Origin: Marinomonas spartinae
GTDB taxonomy: Bacteria > Pseudomonadota > Gammaproteobacteria > Pseudomonadales > Marinomonadaceae
Direction: 5' to 3'
Length of the DNA stretch: 64,000 nt
Assembly: GCF_016461715.1 (NCBI RefSeq)
Contig: NZ_JAEMUI010000015.1
Location: forward strand, 1 to 64,000
Within the stretch, counting starts at the first letter, position 1. Each line of letters opens with the position of its first letter. Below are positions 46,034 to 53,877 of this stretch, piece after piece. The position numbers were made by a program, and so were the translations under genes. The notes beneath the pieces were generated by a model. The model was not told the origin of the DNA, ran no database searches, and worked only from the letters and a program-made list of their open reading frames with translations.

Positions 46034-46056
46034 AAATTCATTCACTATTGATTTAC
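46034..46056 (+). promoter_or_regulatory. 23-bp putative GntR operator, copy 3
   Basis: AAATTCATTCACTATTGATT followed by TAC, the exact reverse complement of 43944-43966. It is about 130 bases from the GntR gene start and 155 bases from the aldo/keto reductase start. Confidence 0.7.
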
Positions 46057-46210
46057 ATCAAGAGCATACACTGATAGGGTAAATATACAACCAATTCTGT
46101 CGCCTTCTGAAGCTGAGAGCGATCTAGATAGGGCAATAATAAAAATAAATGAGCCAGAGTTGCTTAGGGCGAATCTGGCTATTAAGTGTGTTATTCGGGA
46201 GTAACAATTC

Positions 46211-47113
46211 ATGGAAAAGTTGCAAATTGGTCGGTCTGATCTGCAGTTTAGTCGTTTGGTATACGGTGTATGGCGCTTAGCCGATGCGGTGGATACATCT
46301 CATGTTCATATCCGAGAGAAAGTGGATGCTTGTCTTGATCAAGGCATAACAACGTTCGATCATGCTGATATTTATGGCGATTATGAGTGTGAGCGGCTGT
46401 TTGGGCAGATATTAGAAAAAGATTCCTCGCTACGTTCCCGAATGGAACTCATTTCCAAGTGTGATATTGCGCTTTTGTCAGACAAATTCCCTGGTCGTCG
46501 CGTCAAATACTACGATACCAGCGCTCACTATATTGAAAAGAGCGTTGAGCAAAGCTTAAAAAACCTTCATACCGATTATTTAGATCTCCTACTGATCCAT
46601 CGACCTGATCCTTTCATGAATGCCGCTGAAACAGGCCATGCTCTTGATGCTCTTATTGATAGCGGTAAGGTTCGCGCGGTTGGGGTGTCAAATTTTTCCG
46701 TTTGGGATTGGCGATTATTGCAAGCCAACATGACGCATTCCCTTGTGGCAAACCAAGTGGAAATGAGTTTGTTGCATCGTGATGAGTTTACCAATGGCAA
46801 CCTTTCCGCCATGCAAATTGACGGTATGACACCGATGGCTTGGTCACCTCTTGCTGGTGGTGGGCTGTTTAGTTCGTCACCAGAAACACAACGTTTAGCC
46901 CCCATTTTTGAGCGTATGGCTGACATACAAGATTGCACAGTGGATCAAATCGCACTCGCTTGGTTGTTAGCACACCCAGCTTGCATTGTTCCTGTGGTCG
47001 GAACGAACAATTTGGATCGCATCAAAGCCTTATCCCATGTCTCAAATATAGACATAGATCGTGAAACTTGGTTTGAGTTATGGACGGCCGCTGCGGGTCA
47101 GGAAGTGCCTTAA
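46211..47113 (+). CDS. Aldo/keto reductase (YdhF-like)
   Basis: 300 residues. It begins LQIGRSDLQFSRLVYGVWRL and carries the tetrad Asp in TFDHADIYG, Tyr in the same motif, Lys in ELISKCDI and His in LLLIHRPDPF, with the NADPH-binding VVGTNNLDRI near the C-terminus. It reduces or oxidises a carbonyl of a sugar-like compound in the cytoplasm. First gene of a unit with the TRAP transporter (36 bases to dctQ); probably acts on the imported substrate. Confidence 0.9.
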   Translation: MEKLQIGRSDLQFSRLVYGVWRLADAVDTSHVHIREKVDACLDQGITTFDHADIYGDYECERLFGQILEKDSSLRSRMELISKCDIALLSDKFPGRRVKYYDTSAHYIEKSVEQSLKNLHTDYLDLLLIHRPDPFMNAAETGHALDALIDSGKVRAVGVSNFSVWDWRLLQANMTHSLVANQVEMSLLHRDEFTNGNLSAMQIDGMTPMAWSPLAGGGLFSSSPETQRLAPIFERMADIQDCTVDQIALAWLLAHPACIVPVVGTNNLDRIKALSHVSNIDIDRETWFELWTAAAGQEVP

Positions 47114-47149
47114 TCACAATAAAAACAGCCCTTAAAAGGGGAGCGCACG

Positions 47150-47704
47150 ATGATAGTGATAAAAATATTGGTGACCGTTTTAGCTCGCATCAATGAGTGG
47201 ATCAGCTGTATTGGCAGACAAATCGCTTGGGTTTTGGTCAGCGCGATGTTTGGCATAATCTTGCTTCAGGTGTTTTGTCGTTACGTTTTAAATAACGCTC
47301 TGCCTTGGCCTGAAGAGGCGGCCCGTGCTTTGATGATCTGGATGATGGCGATGGTAGCGGGAGAGGCTTATCGAAGAGGTTCCTTTGTCGCCATTGATAT
47401 GTTTGTGCATGCCTTGCCAGAAAAAGCATCCAGCCTACTTAAACTCTTTTTGTTTGTTGTATCCGGTATTGTGCTGTTAAAGCTCAGCTTTTTAGGCGTG
47501 GATTTTTTTGAGCGGGGTTTTAGGGTGAGAGCGGCTTCAATGCCTATTGCTCGTGCGTGGATTTATCTGGCCATGCCGATTTGTTTTGCGACCATGCTGC
47601 TCGCCAACATTGAACTTTGTCTAAGGGAGCTTGGATGTTTAATGGGTTATAAAAAAGACTTTGAACTGCATTTTTTATCCTCAGAAAACGTTAGTGCAGA
47701 ATAG
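47150..47704 (+). CDS. TRAP transporter small permease (DctQ family)
   Basis: 184 residues with four hydrophobic helices. The signature VFCRYVLNNALPWPEEAARALMIWMMAM is the conserved DctQ motif. It forms the membrane complex with the large subunit encoded 180 bases downstream. That spacing is wide for TRAP operons and is explained by a MITE insertion (47731-47857). The ATG has AAAAGGGGAGCG upstream. Confidence 0.92.
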   Translation: MIVIKILVTVLARINEWISCIGRQIAWVLVSAMFGIILLQVFCRYVLNNALPWPEEAARALMIWMMAMVAGEAYRRGSFVAIDMFVHALPEKASSLLKLFLFVVSGIVLLKLSFLGVDFFERGFRVRAASMPIARAWIYLAMPICFATMLLANIELCLRELGCLMGYKKDFELHFLSSENVSAE

Positions 47705-47730
47705 TTTAAATACAGAGCGTTACTTAAAAA

Positions 47731-47857
47731 GAGACCTTTGCACGATGTCACGAGCGACGCCAAGACGCGGTAAAAACAGACGAGAAAGCGATAAATGAGC
47801 ATTTTGAGTCTGTTTTTAACAAAGTATTGGCAAGCGCAGTAGTCATGTAAACGTCTC
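47731..47857 (-). mobile_element. MITE copy 3, inserted between dctQ and dctM
   Basis: Complete element of 127 bp in the opposite orientation to copy 2. Its ends are GAGACCTTTGCACGATG and (right) ATGTAAACGTCTC. It lacks 12 internal bases present in copy 2. AAAAA flanks both sides, compatible with a 5-bp target duplication but ambiguous because the site is A-rich. Confidence 0.88.
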
Positions 47858-47884
47858 AAAAAAAATAAAAAAGAGAGAGTCAGT

Positions 47885-49177
47885 ATGCTAGCCCTGTTTT
47901 TACCTTTATTTTTAGTACTATTGTTAATCGGCATGCCTGTTTTTTTTGCCATGCTGGTAGCTCCCGGTTTTATGTTGTTTTCTACTGGAATGGAGCGAGA
48001 TATCTCTCTGCTGTTCCGCAATATTTATAATGGTATTGATTCTTTTCCTTTAATGGCGATTCCCTTTTTTATGCTCGCAGGCGAGATCATGAATCGAGGG
48101 GGAATCACTTATAATCTTGTGCAATTTTCTCAATCATTTATTGGGCATGTCCGTGGTGGTTTGGCCCATGTCAATATTCTGTCGAGTATGTTGTTTGCTG
48201 GCTTGTCCGGTTCAGCAGTGGCCGATACGTCAGCCATTGGTTCCATGATGATCCCCGCCATGCAGAAGAATGGCTATTCTCGTAAGTTTGCTGCGGCCAT
48301 CACTGCGGCTTCCTCCGTCATTGGGCCCATTATTCCGCCCTCTGGCATCATGATTATTTACGCTTATACCATGCAGGTGTCTGTCGCATCGTTATTTGCC
48401 GCCGGTATTGTGCCAGGGATCTTGATCGGCCTTTCTTTGATGCTTATGGTGGCCTTAATGGCGAAAAAGTACAATTTTCCAGCCGCTGGTGCGAAAGCCA
48501 GTTGGCCTGAGCGTGCAACGGCAACACGTAAGGCTATTTTTCCGCTTCTGGCACCGGTCATTATTTTAGGTGGGATTATTGGTGGTTTATTTACCCCGAC
48601 GGAAGCGTCCGCCATTGCAACTGCCTATGCGCTGATTATCAGTGTTTGGGTGATGAAAACGGTCAAGCTAAAGGATTTACCTGCAATTTTTGTCAAAGGG
48701 GCTCAGTCATCGGCAGTGGTTTTATTACTGGTTGGCGCGGCGATTGCCTTTAAAACCGTGGTCAGCTTGTCGCATAGTGCAGAAATTTTAGCCAACTGGG
48801 TGTTGTCTTTGAGTAGCAACCCGCTCGTTCTGTTATTTCTGATCAACGTGTTGTTGTTTATTGTCGGCATGTTTTTAGACGCAGGGCCGGCCATTATTAT
48901 TTTAGGGCCGATTCTCGCTCCGATCTTTATCCACCTTGGCGTCGATCCCATCCATTTTGCCATTATCATGAGCGTTAACTTGACCGTTGGCTTAGCAACC
49001 CCGCCAATGGGCTTGGTGTTATTTGTCGCTTCCAGTGTCTCAGGTGAGCGAGTGGAAACCATTTCACGGGCAATTTTGCCGTTTTTGGCGGTTGAAATCG
49101 CCATTATATTCTTAATAACGTTTTTCCCTTCCATATCCATGACCGTGCCAAGACTACTTGGTTTGGTCGCTGGATAG
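47885..49177 (+). CDS. TRAP transporter large permease (DctM family)
   Basis: 430 residues, about twelve to thirteen membrane helices. The family signatures are GGLAHVNILSSMLFAGLSGSA, IGPIIPPSGIMIIYA and, near the C-terminus, VGLATPPMGLVLFV. It carries the sodium-dependent transport pathway for the acidic or sugar-like ligand delivered by the DctP protein encoded next. The ATG is preceded by AAGAGAGAG. Confidence 0.95.
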   Translation: MLALFLPLFLVLLLIGMPVFFAMLVAPGFMLFSTGMERDISLLFRNIYNGIDSFPLMAIPFFMLAGEIMNRGGITYNLVQFSQSFIGHVRGGLAHVNILSSMLFAGLSGSAVADTSAIGSMMIPAMQKNGYSRKFAAAITAASSVIGPIIPPSGIMIIYAYTMQVSVASLFAAGIVPGILIGLSLMLMVALMAKKYNFPAAGAKASWPERATATRKAIFPLLAPVIILGGIIGGLFTPTEASAIATAYALIISVWVMKTVKLKDLPAIFVKGAQSSAVVLLLVGAAIAFKTVVSLSHSAEILANWVLSLSSNPLVLLFLINVLLFIVGMFLDAGPAIIILGPILAPIFIHLGVDPIHFAIIMSVNLTVGLATPPMGLVLFVASSVSGERVETISRAILPFLAVEIAIIFLITFFPSISMTVPRLLGLVAG

Positions 49178-49204
49178 TGCTATCAAGCAAACAATACAGA
49201 GGAC

Positions 49205-50290
49205 TTGTCAATGTTACCTAAAATAAAAATAAATCATGTGATTGCCTCCGCTCTGATAGGCGTGTGTGTCATGCTGGGTGGAATTCAACAAGCGTATGCC
49301 GCAGAGTTTAATCTTCGAGCTGTTTCTAACGCCAATGAAAGTGATGAGGATTACGATGGCTTAATTGTCTTTAAGGATTATGTGGAGTCCCATTCAAATG
49401 GGAAAATTGGCGTGGATATTTACATGGGAACTCAGCTTTGTAGTAACGGTGTTGAGTGCCTTGAAGCGCTAGAGTCCGGATCGATCGATATCTATATCTC
49501 GACGTCTGGCGGCGCGGCATCTATGTTCCCATACATTCAAGTGTTGGATTTGCCTTATATCTTGCCAAATGACCGTGTGGCTGAAACCGTCTTTAGAACG
49601 GGCGATTTTACTCGAGCGCTGCGTCAGCAAATTTTAAAAGACTCTGGTAATTCGGTTCGTCTAATGACAATAGGGAATACAGGCGGCTGGCGTAATTTTG
49701 CGAATACCAAACATACGGTGAAAACACCTGCTGATTTAAAAGGCATGAAGATACGTACGATTGTTGCCGATCTACCACAGCAACTGGTTCGCGCTATGGG
49801 AGCAAGCCCAACACCGATTCCATGGGGCGATCTCTTTACTTCTTTGCAAACTGGTGTAGTGGATGGTTCCAAAAATGGCATTACCGATATAATGGGAATG
49901 AAATTTACCGATGCGGGTTTGAAATACCTAACGCTTGATGGGCATGCTTATATGTCGGCGCTTTGGTTCATGAACAATGATGTGTTTGAGAAAATGCCAA
50001 AAGACCTGCGTAAAGTCGTGGTGGATGGTTTTTATAATTTGCAGCAAGCGACCTTTGCCTCGCCAAAACGGAAATCCATTCAAGCTTATAAAGACTTTAA
50101 GAAAGCTGGTGGTGAAGTTTATGTCCCAACGCCTGCGGAAAAAGCTCAGTTTAAAGAAGCCGCTAAGCCTGTTTATGCCTGGTTTGAGAAGAACGTGAAA
50201 AACGGTGACAAGTGGTATAACTTGCTAAACAACGCCGCTATAAAAGCCGAGAAGCAGGTTAATGCGGATGATGCAAAAGATTTAAAATGA
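49205..50290 (+). CDS. TRAP transporter substrate-binding protein (DctP family)
   Basis: 361 residues from the TTG/ATG region at 49205-49213 (TTGTCAATG: the ATG at 49211 follows AGAGGACT). A Sec signal peptide ends near QQAYAAE. DctP landmarks are FNLRAVSNANESDEDYDGL, ADLKGMKIRTIVADL (the conserved Arg that binds a carboxylate), PTPIPWGDLFTSLQTGVVDG and GLKYLTLDGH. A carboxylate-containing ligand such as a sugar acid is likely. The TGA stop uses two bases of a MITE: without it the same codon would be TAA. Confidence 0.92.
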   Translation: MSMLPKIKINHVIASALIGVCVMLGGIQQAYAAEFNLRAVSNANESDEDYDGLIVFKDYVESHSNGKIGVDIYMGTQLCSNGVECLEALESGSIDIYISTSGGAASMFPYIQVLDLPYILPNDRVAETVFRTGDFTRALRQQILKDSGNSVRLMTIGNTGGWRNFANTKHTVKTPADLKGMKIRTIVADLPQQLVRAMGASPTPIPWGDLFTSLQTGVVDGSKNGITDIMGMKFTDAGLKYLTLDGHAYMSALWFMNNDVFEKMPKDLRKVVVDGFYNLQQATFASPKRKSIQAYKDFKKAGGEVYVPTPAEKAQFKEAAKPVYAWFEKNVKNGDKWYNLLNNAAIKAEKQVNADDAKDLK

Positions 50291-50427
50291 GACTTTCGCA
50301 CGACTACTGTGCTTGCCAATACTTTGTTAAAAACAGGCTCAAAATGCTCATTTATAGCGATAAACTCCGCTTTCTCGTCTGTTTTTGCCGCGTCTTGGCG
50401 TCGCTCGTGACATCGTGCAAAGGTCTC
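50289..50427 (+). mobile_element. MITE copy 2: complete, with a 5-bp target duplication
   Basis: 139 bp, from GAGACTTTCGCACGACTACT to CATCGTGCAAAGGTCTC; the ends form an imperfect terminal inverted repeat of about 15 bp. AAAAT immediately precedes (50284-50288) and follows (50428-50432) the element. It has no coding capacity. The element begins inside the dctP stop codon. Confidence 0.92.
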
Positions 50428-50513
50428 AAAATAACCTTCCTTTGTTTCGTTCTCGTGGTGGGTCGTCTCGATATCACGAGAACCTTCAATCTCGTCATAA
50501 GTCGCCACTATGT

Positions 50514-50544
50514 ACTATGTAGCCAAGGTAAATGGCTACATAGT
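50514..50544 (+). terminator. Hairpin after dctP and the MITE
   Basis: ACTATGTAGCC pairs exactly with GGCTACATAGT across a nine-base loop. It may terminate the AKR-TRAP unit, although the T-tract is poor. Confidence 0.5.
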
Positions 50545-50778
50545 ATCCTACCTTTCCTAATATCGGCGGATAGGGCAAACTTAAGCCGATCTTGTTTAGT
50601 CTCCTGCGTGAATTCTTGATCTGCAGCGGTTTATTTTAGCGGTCGTCTCTAACGTCACTTTTGGTATATTGAACGCATAGAACATGGTTATTGTGTCCAA
50701 GTGGTTGTGGATGCCGTACGAGATACTCTTCATAAAATAACGGAATAAGAGGTTTGGCTGAATGAGGTTAAAGAATTG
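50545..50778. other. Intergenic region before the TPR gene
   Basis: A 31-codon open frame without a start codon (about 50659-50751, reading HFWYIERIEHGYCVQVVVDA) ends in TAA eight codons before, and in the same frame as, the TPR gene. It may be the tail of a lost gene. No family is recognised. Confidence 0.3.
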
Positions 50779-51261
50779 ATGGAGTCGGTTTTAGAAGAAG
50801 CGATAGCACTGCGTCAGTCTGGTCAATATGACGACTCCAGAAGGCGGCTTAATACCTTGTTATACGATGAAGATTGGAAGGCAAAGGCGCATCTACAGAT
50901 TGCTTGGTCTTATGACAATGAAGGTAGGGAGCATGAGGCCATTGTCCACTATGAATCGGCATTGTCTGGCTTGCTCTCAAAGCAAGAGCGTTTCGATGCA
51001 CTGTTTGGGTTAGCGAGTACTCTTAGAGGTATTGGCTCTTATAAGGAGGCTCTTCACTACTTTGAGTTAACGCTTGCTGAGTATCCCAATGAGGTTGAAG
51101 TCAAACCTTTTTATGCTATGTGTTTGTATAACCTAGGTCGTCATAAAGAAGCCACTGCATTATTGCTTGAGTTGTTGATATCGACGACGAATCATGAGTC
51201 AATCAAAACCTATCAACAAGCCATAATGTTGTATGCAAAGGATTTAGATAAGGTGTGGTAA
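50779..51261 (+). CDS. Tetratricopeptide-repeat protein
   Basis: 160 residues, made almost entirely of paired helices with TPR spacing: ALRQSGQYDDSRRRLNTLL, AHLQIAWSYDNEGREHEAIVHYESAL, LFGLASTLRGIGSYKEALHYFELTL and PFYAMCLYNLGRHKEATALLLELL. These are about four repeats. Similar short TPR proteins are of unknown function and act as protein-binding scaffolds. No signal peptide. The ATG at 50779 has GAGGTT eight bases upstream. Confidence 0.85.
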   Translation: MESVLEEAIALRQSGQYDDSRRRLNTLLYDEDWKAKAHLQIAWSYDNEGREHEAIVHYESALSGLLSKQERFDALFGLASTLRGIGSYKEALHYFELTLAEYPNEVEVKPFYAMCLYNLGRHKEATALLLELLISTTNHESIKTYQQAIMLYAKDLDKVW

Positions 51262-51357
51262 GGCGAATTAATGGCTCAATTATGATACTTTCTTTTCTCC
51301 CAACGTTGGTATTTTATCTCTAACTGAAAACGCCTCAGTCCTAGGAGTAAAGAGCGT

Positions 51358-51972
51358 ATGTATATTCCGAAAAATATGGAAATGGTTGACGAAAAATCGA
51401 TTTTTGATTTTATCAGTGAGTTTGGTTTTGCTTTGCTTGTTTCTTCCACATTAGATGCCACTCATCTTCCTCTTATTTATAAAGCCTCTCAACATTCAAA
51501 GGGATGTCTATATGGTCATTTTGCAAAAGCGAATGCTCAATGGGAAGCATTAGAGCAGCAGCGTGTTTTAGCTGTTTTCAGTGGCCCACACTCGTATATT
51601 TCGCCCACGTGGTATGCGACTCAGCCTGCGGTTCCCACATGGAATTATGCATCAGTTCACTGCTATGGAAGCGTGGAACTATTAAGTGATCGTGATACTG
51701 CCATATTCATGGATGAATTAGTCTCTAAATATGAGCCAGAACTTCATAATAACAATGAACTCATGCCATTGGCGTTTAAACAAACGTTATCTCAAGCGAT
51801 TGTTGGTTTTAGGATCGTTATTGATGATATTCAAGCGAAGGACAAATTAGGTCAACACCGAAAACAGGATGATCAAATTGGTGTCTATCGTGCCCTTAGT
51901 GAAAGTACGCATGGTGATTCTCTTGCGTTAGCAAGCTATATGAATAAAAGACACTTAGGGACAGGGGAATAA
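51358..51972 (+). CDS. PaiB-like FMN-binding protein
   Basis: 204 residues. The start MYIPKNMEM and the motif GPHSYISPTWYATQPAVPTWNYASVHCYG are characteristic of the FMN-binding negative transcriptional regulator (PaiB) family, a split-barrel flavin fold. In Bacillus, PaiB is linked with the polyamine acetyltransferase PaiA; here too a GNAT gene follows after only seven to 37 bases, which suggests an analogous pair. Actual DNA binding by this family is uncertain. Confidence 0.87.
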   Translation: MYIPKNMEMVDEKSIFDFISEFGFALLVSSTLDATHLPLIYKASQHSKGCLYGHFAKANAQWEALEQQRVLAVFSGPHSYISPTWYATQPAVPTWNYASVHCYGSVELLSDRDTAIFMDELVSKYEPELHNNNELMPLAFKQTLSQAIVGFRIVIDDIQAKDKLGQHRKQDDQIGVYRALSESTHGDSLALASYMNKRHLGTGE

Positions 51973-52009
51973 AAGTATCTTGATCGCTATCCAAACCGCT
52001 AGACAAGTC

Positions 52010-52504
52010 ATGAAGGTCTCATTGATCAACATTGAGTCGACATCACGACGTGTACTGGAGAACTTATTCCATTACTATGTGTATGATATGTCTGAATTCA
52101 TGGGATGGGCGCCAAATGATCAGGGGCAGTTTCCATTCCGGTTGTCTCAGTTTGATGTTTACTGGCAAAGAGAAGATCATTTTCCATATTTTATCTATGT
52201 GGAGGGGGAATTAGCGGGTTTTGCCCTGGTACGCAAATATCCTGCTAATAGGTCTGTCTACGATATTGAGCAGTTCTTTGTGTTACGCAAATTTACAGGG
52301 CAGGGCGTTGGTAAGCAAGTTCTTGAACTGATTCTCAAATCCTATCCAGGGAAGTGGCAAATCCGTGTTTTAAAAGAAAATACTGGCGCGCTTCATTTTT
52401 GGAAGTCCGCGGTGTCTCGTATTGTTGGCAGTGACTATCGCCTCTTCGAAGATATCGATGTGGATTTGACGATGCATTTTATTCGCTTTCAAGTGTCGAC
52501 CTAA
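52010..52504 (+). CDS. GNAT-family N-acetyltransferase, next to the PaiB-like gene
   Basis: 164 residues from the ATG at 52010 (a TTG at 51980 would add ten). GNAT core: VYDIEQFFVLRKFTGQGVGKQVL (RxxGxG loop as KFTGQGVG) and LHFWKSAVSRIVG. The N-terminal NLFHYYVYDMSEFMG segment resembles a subgroup of uncharacterised acetyltransferases. Its position next to the PaiB-like gene suggests co-expression. The substrate is unknown. Confidence 0.82.
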   Translation: MKVSLINIESTSRRVLENLFHYYVYDMSEFMGWAPNDQGQFPFRLSQFDVYWQREDHFPYFIYVEGELAGFALVRKYPANRSVYDIEQFFVLRKFTGQGVGKQVLELILKSYPGKWQIRVLKENTGALHFWKSAVSRIVGSDYRLFEDIDVDLTMHFIRFQVST

Positions 52505-52618
52505 CCTAAATAGTCAAATAAGCTGTTTTGAATGATAAAATGCTGGGTAAATGTGTTTAAAAACCTAAATAATTTTATGGTAATCAAATTAAAATTTTAT
52601 TTTTGAATGGAACTTACA

Positions 52619-52840
52619 ATGAGTGAAGAAGATCAACAAGCTATATTGGAAGCACTAAAGATTGCTTTTACCTACATGCCACAAGCGATAGAAGTGAATA
52701 AGTATGAGTACGGTGATCGTTATCAGTTGGTACTTCAACATGTAGAAATGGTAAGGGAAACTTTGCTAATTAATGGTATCGATCCTGATGAAGTTGATGG
52801 CGAAGTAAATGGCGATATTGCCCCAAATTCAAGCTATTAA
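52619..52840 (+). CDS. Small acidic protein of unknown function
   Basis: 73 residues from the ATG at 52619 (77 from 52607). It is helical and acidic (EEDQQAILEALKIAFTYMPQ ... LINGIDPDEVDGEVNGDIAP). No family is recognised. Its last two codons and stop are part of a 34-bp sequence repeated at 54366-54399. Confidence 0.5.
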   Translation: MSEEDQQAILEALKIAFTYMPQAIEVNKYEYGDRYQLVLQHVEMVRETLLINGIDPDEVDGEVNGDIAPNSSY

Positions 52841-52868
52841 AGTTGGGGTGGCGTGTTTTATAAGTCTA
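52835..52868 (+). repeat. 34-bp direct repeat, left copy
   Basis: TATTAAAGTTGGGGTGGCGT followed by GTTTTATAAGTCTA. It matches 54366-54399 at 33 of 34 positions. Confidence 0.85.
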
Positions 52869-52871
52869 CAA

Positions 52872-53018
52872 CCATTTTGGGCACAGCGTCTGATTACATT
52901 GAATATCGAATAGAAGGTTAATAAGCAAGTTTCGGCTGACGAGTTTATAAACTTACTTAAGCGCTCAACACTAGGGGAACGCAGACCGATTGAAAATATT
53001 AAATGTATGTTGGAAAAA
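52872..53018 (+). pseudogene. Mosaic scar: glycosyltransferase fragment joined to a truncated GNAT copy
   Basis: 52872-52892 is identical to 12689-12709 inside the GT1 glycosyltransferase gene. From 52892 the sequence switches to a copy of the 5' part of the GNAT gene at 22963-23095: same TTG start region, then GAATATCGAATAG with an in-frame stop, CTTACTTAAGCGCTCAACA shared, and a nine-base loss near the end. The copy stops at about 53018. Confidence 0.8.
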
Positions 53019-53088
53019 TAAATAGGATTGGATTTATTTATCTAATTTAAATTATAGTCTCTTAATATTCTGAATTATAGGAAGTAGC

Positions 53089-53739
53089 ATGGGATATGAT
53101 ATTACATTTCATTCAATATCTAAGAATGAACTAAAACAGTTTTTCTTCGACATTATAATAGACCCTTCGTGTGCAGAAGCAAGAAGCAAATCTATTCCTG
53201 CATCGGAAGAAAAACAGAAGGCAATGTATGAACATCTCTACAAAGATAATCTAGTGCCATGGGGGGAGTTGGTAAGACAAGGAAAGGGAGAGACTATGGG
53301 TGATATTTCACCAAGTTTCTCAATGGCAGCAGCTGCAATATCTGGATATCTACACCCGTACCACTACTCAAGAAACTTTTCTCTTTCGCTCATCTCAGAC
53401 AAATTTCCTGAGGTCAGAGGCTACTTCACCAGCTTAACTAATGTAGATGGTAGTCCACTGGTTGGTCTTTCCGATAGCGATAATGGTCTGATATCCTCAA
53501 ATTACTGTAGTAGTGGAGTTTCCGATAAGCCGTCCAGCATCCTAGAATTTATCAAAAATAATGAAGAGTCGCTAATAACCGAATATGGTAGTGATGAAAT
53601 ATCAGCAATCAAATGTTGTCTTGATTACTGTATCAGTAATGATCTTTTGTTTATTGAAGCCGCAGAAATTGTATTTCCGCTAGGGGATGAGTGTTTTTCA
53701 GATATTGACAATCTGAGAGCATATTTTCTGAATCAATAG
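53089..53739 (+). CDS. Uncharacterised 216-residue protein
   Basis: Starts MGYDITFHSISKNELKQFFF, after AGGAAGTAGC. No family is recognised with confidence. The acidic, soluble chain has three cysteines in a helix (AIKCCLDYC) and no signal peptide or membrane segment. Codon composition is AT-richer than that of neighbouring core genes, in line with an acquired gene. It sits inside the region of broken paralogues. An immunity- or toxin-related role is conceivable but not supported by any motif. Confidence 0.55.
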   Translation: MGYDITFHSISKNELKQFFFDIIIDPSCAEARSKSIPASEEKQKAMYEHLYKDNLVPWGELVRQGKGETMGDISPSFSMAAAAISGYLHPYHYSRNFSLSLISDKFPEVRGYFTSLTNVDGSPLVGLSDSDNGLISSNYCSSGVSDKPSSILEFIKNNEESLITEYGSDEISAIKCCLDYCISNDLLFIEAAEIVFPLGDECFSDIDNLRAYFLNQ

Positions 53740-53877
53740 GGTTGGAGTCATGGATATTATCTAATTAAAAAATGGTCTTTTCATGAATCAATGAAACCGA
53801 CTCGATTCATCCGAAAAGTGTTCCTGTCATTAATGAGATATGCATCTTAAGAAAATAGTATGTTTAACTTGGGGTCC

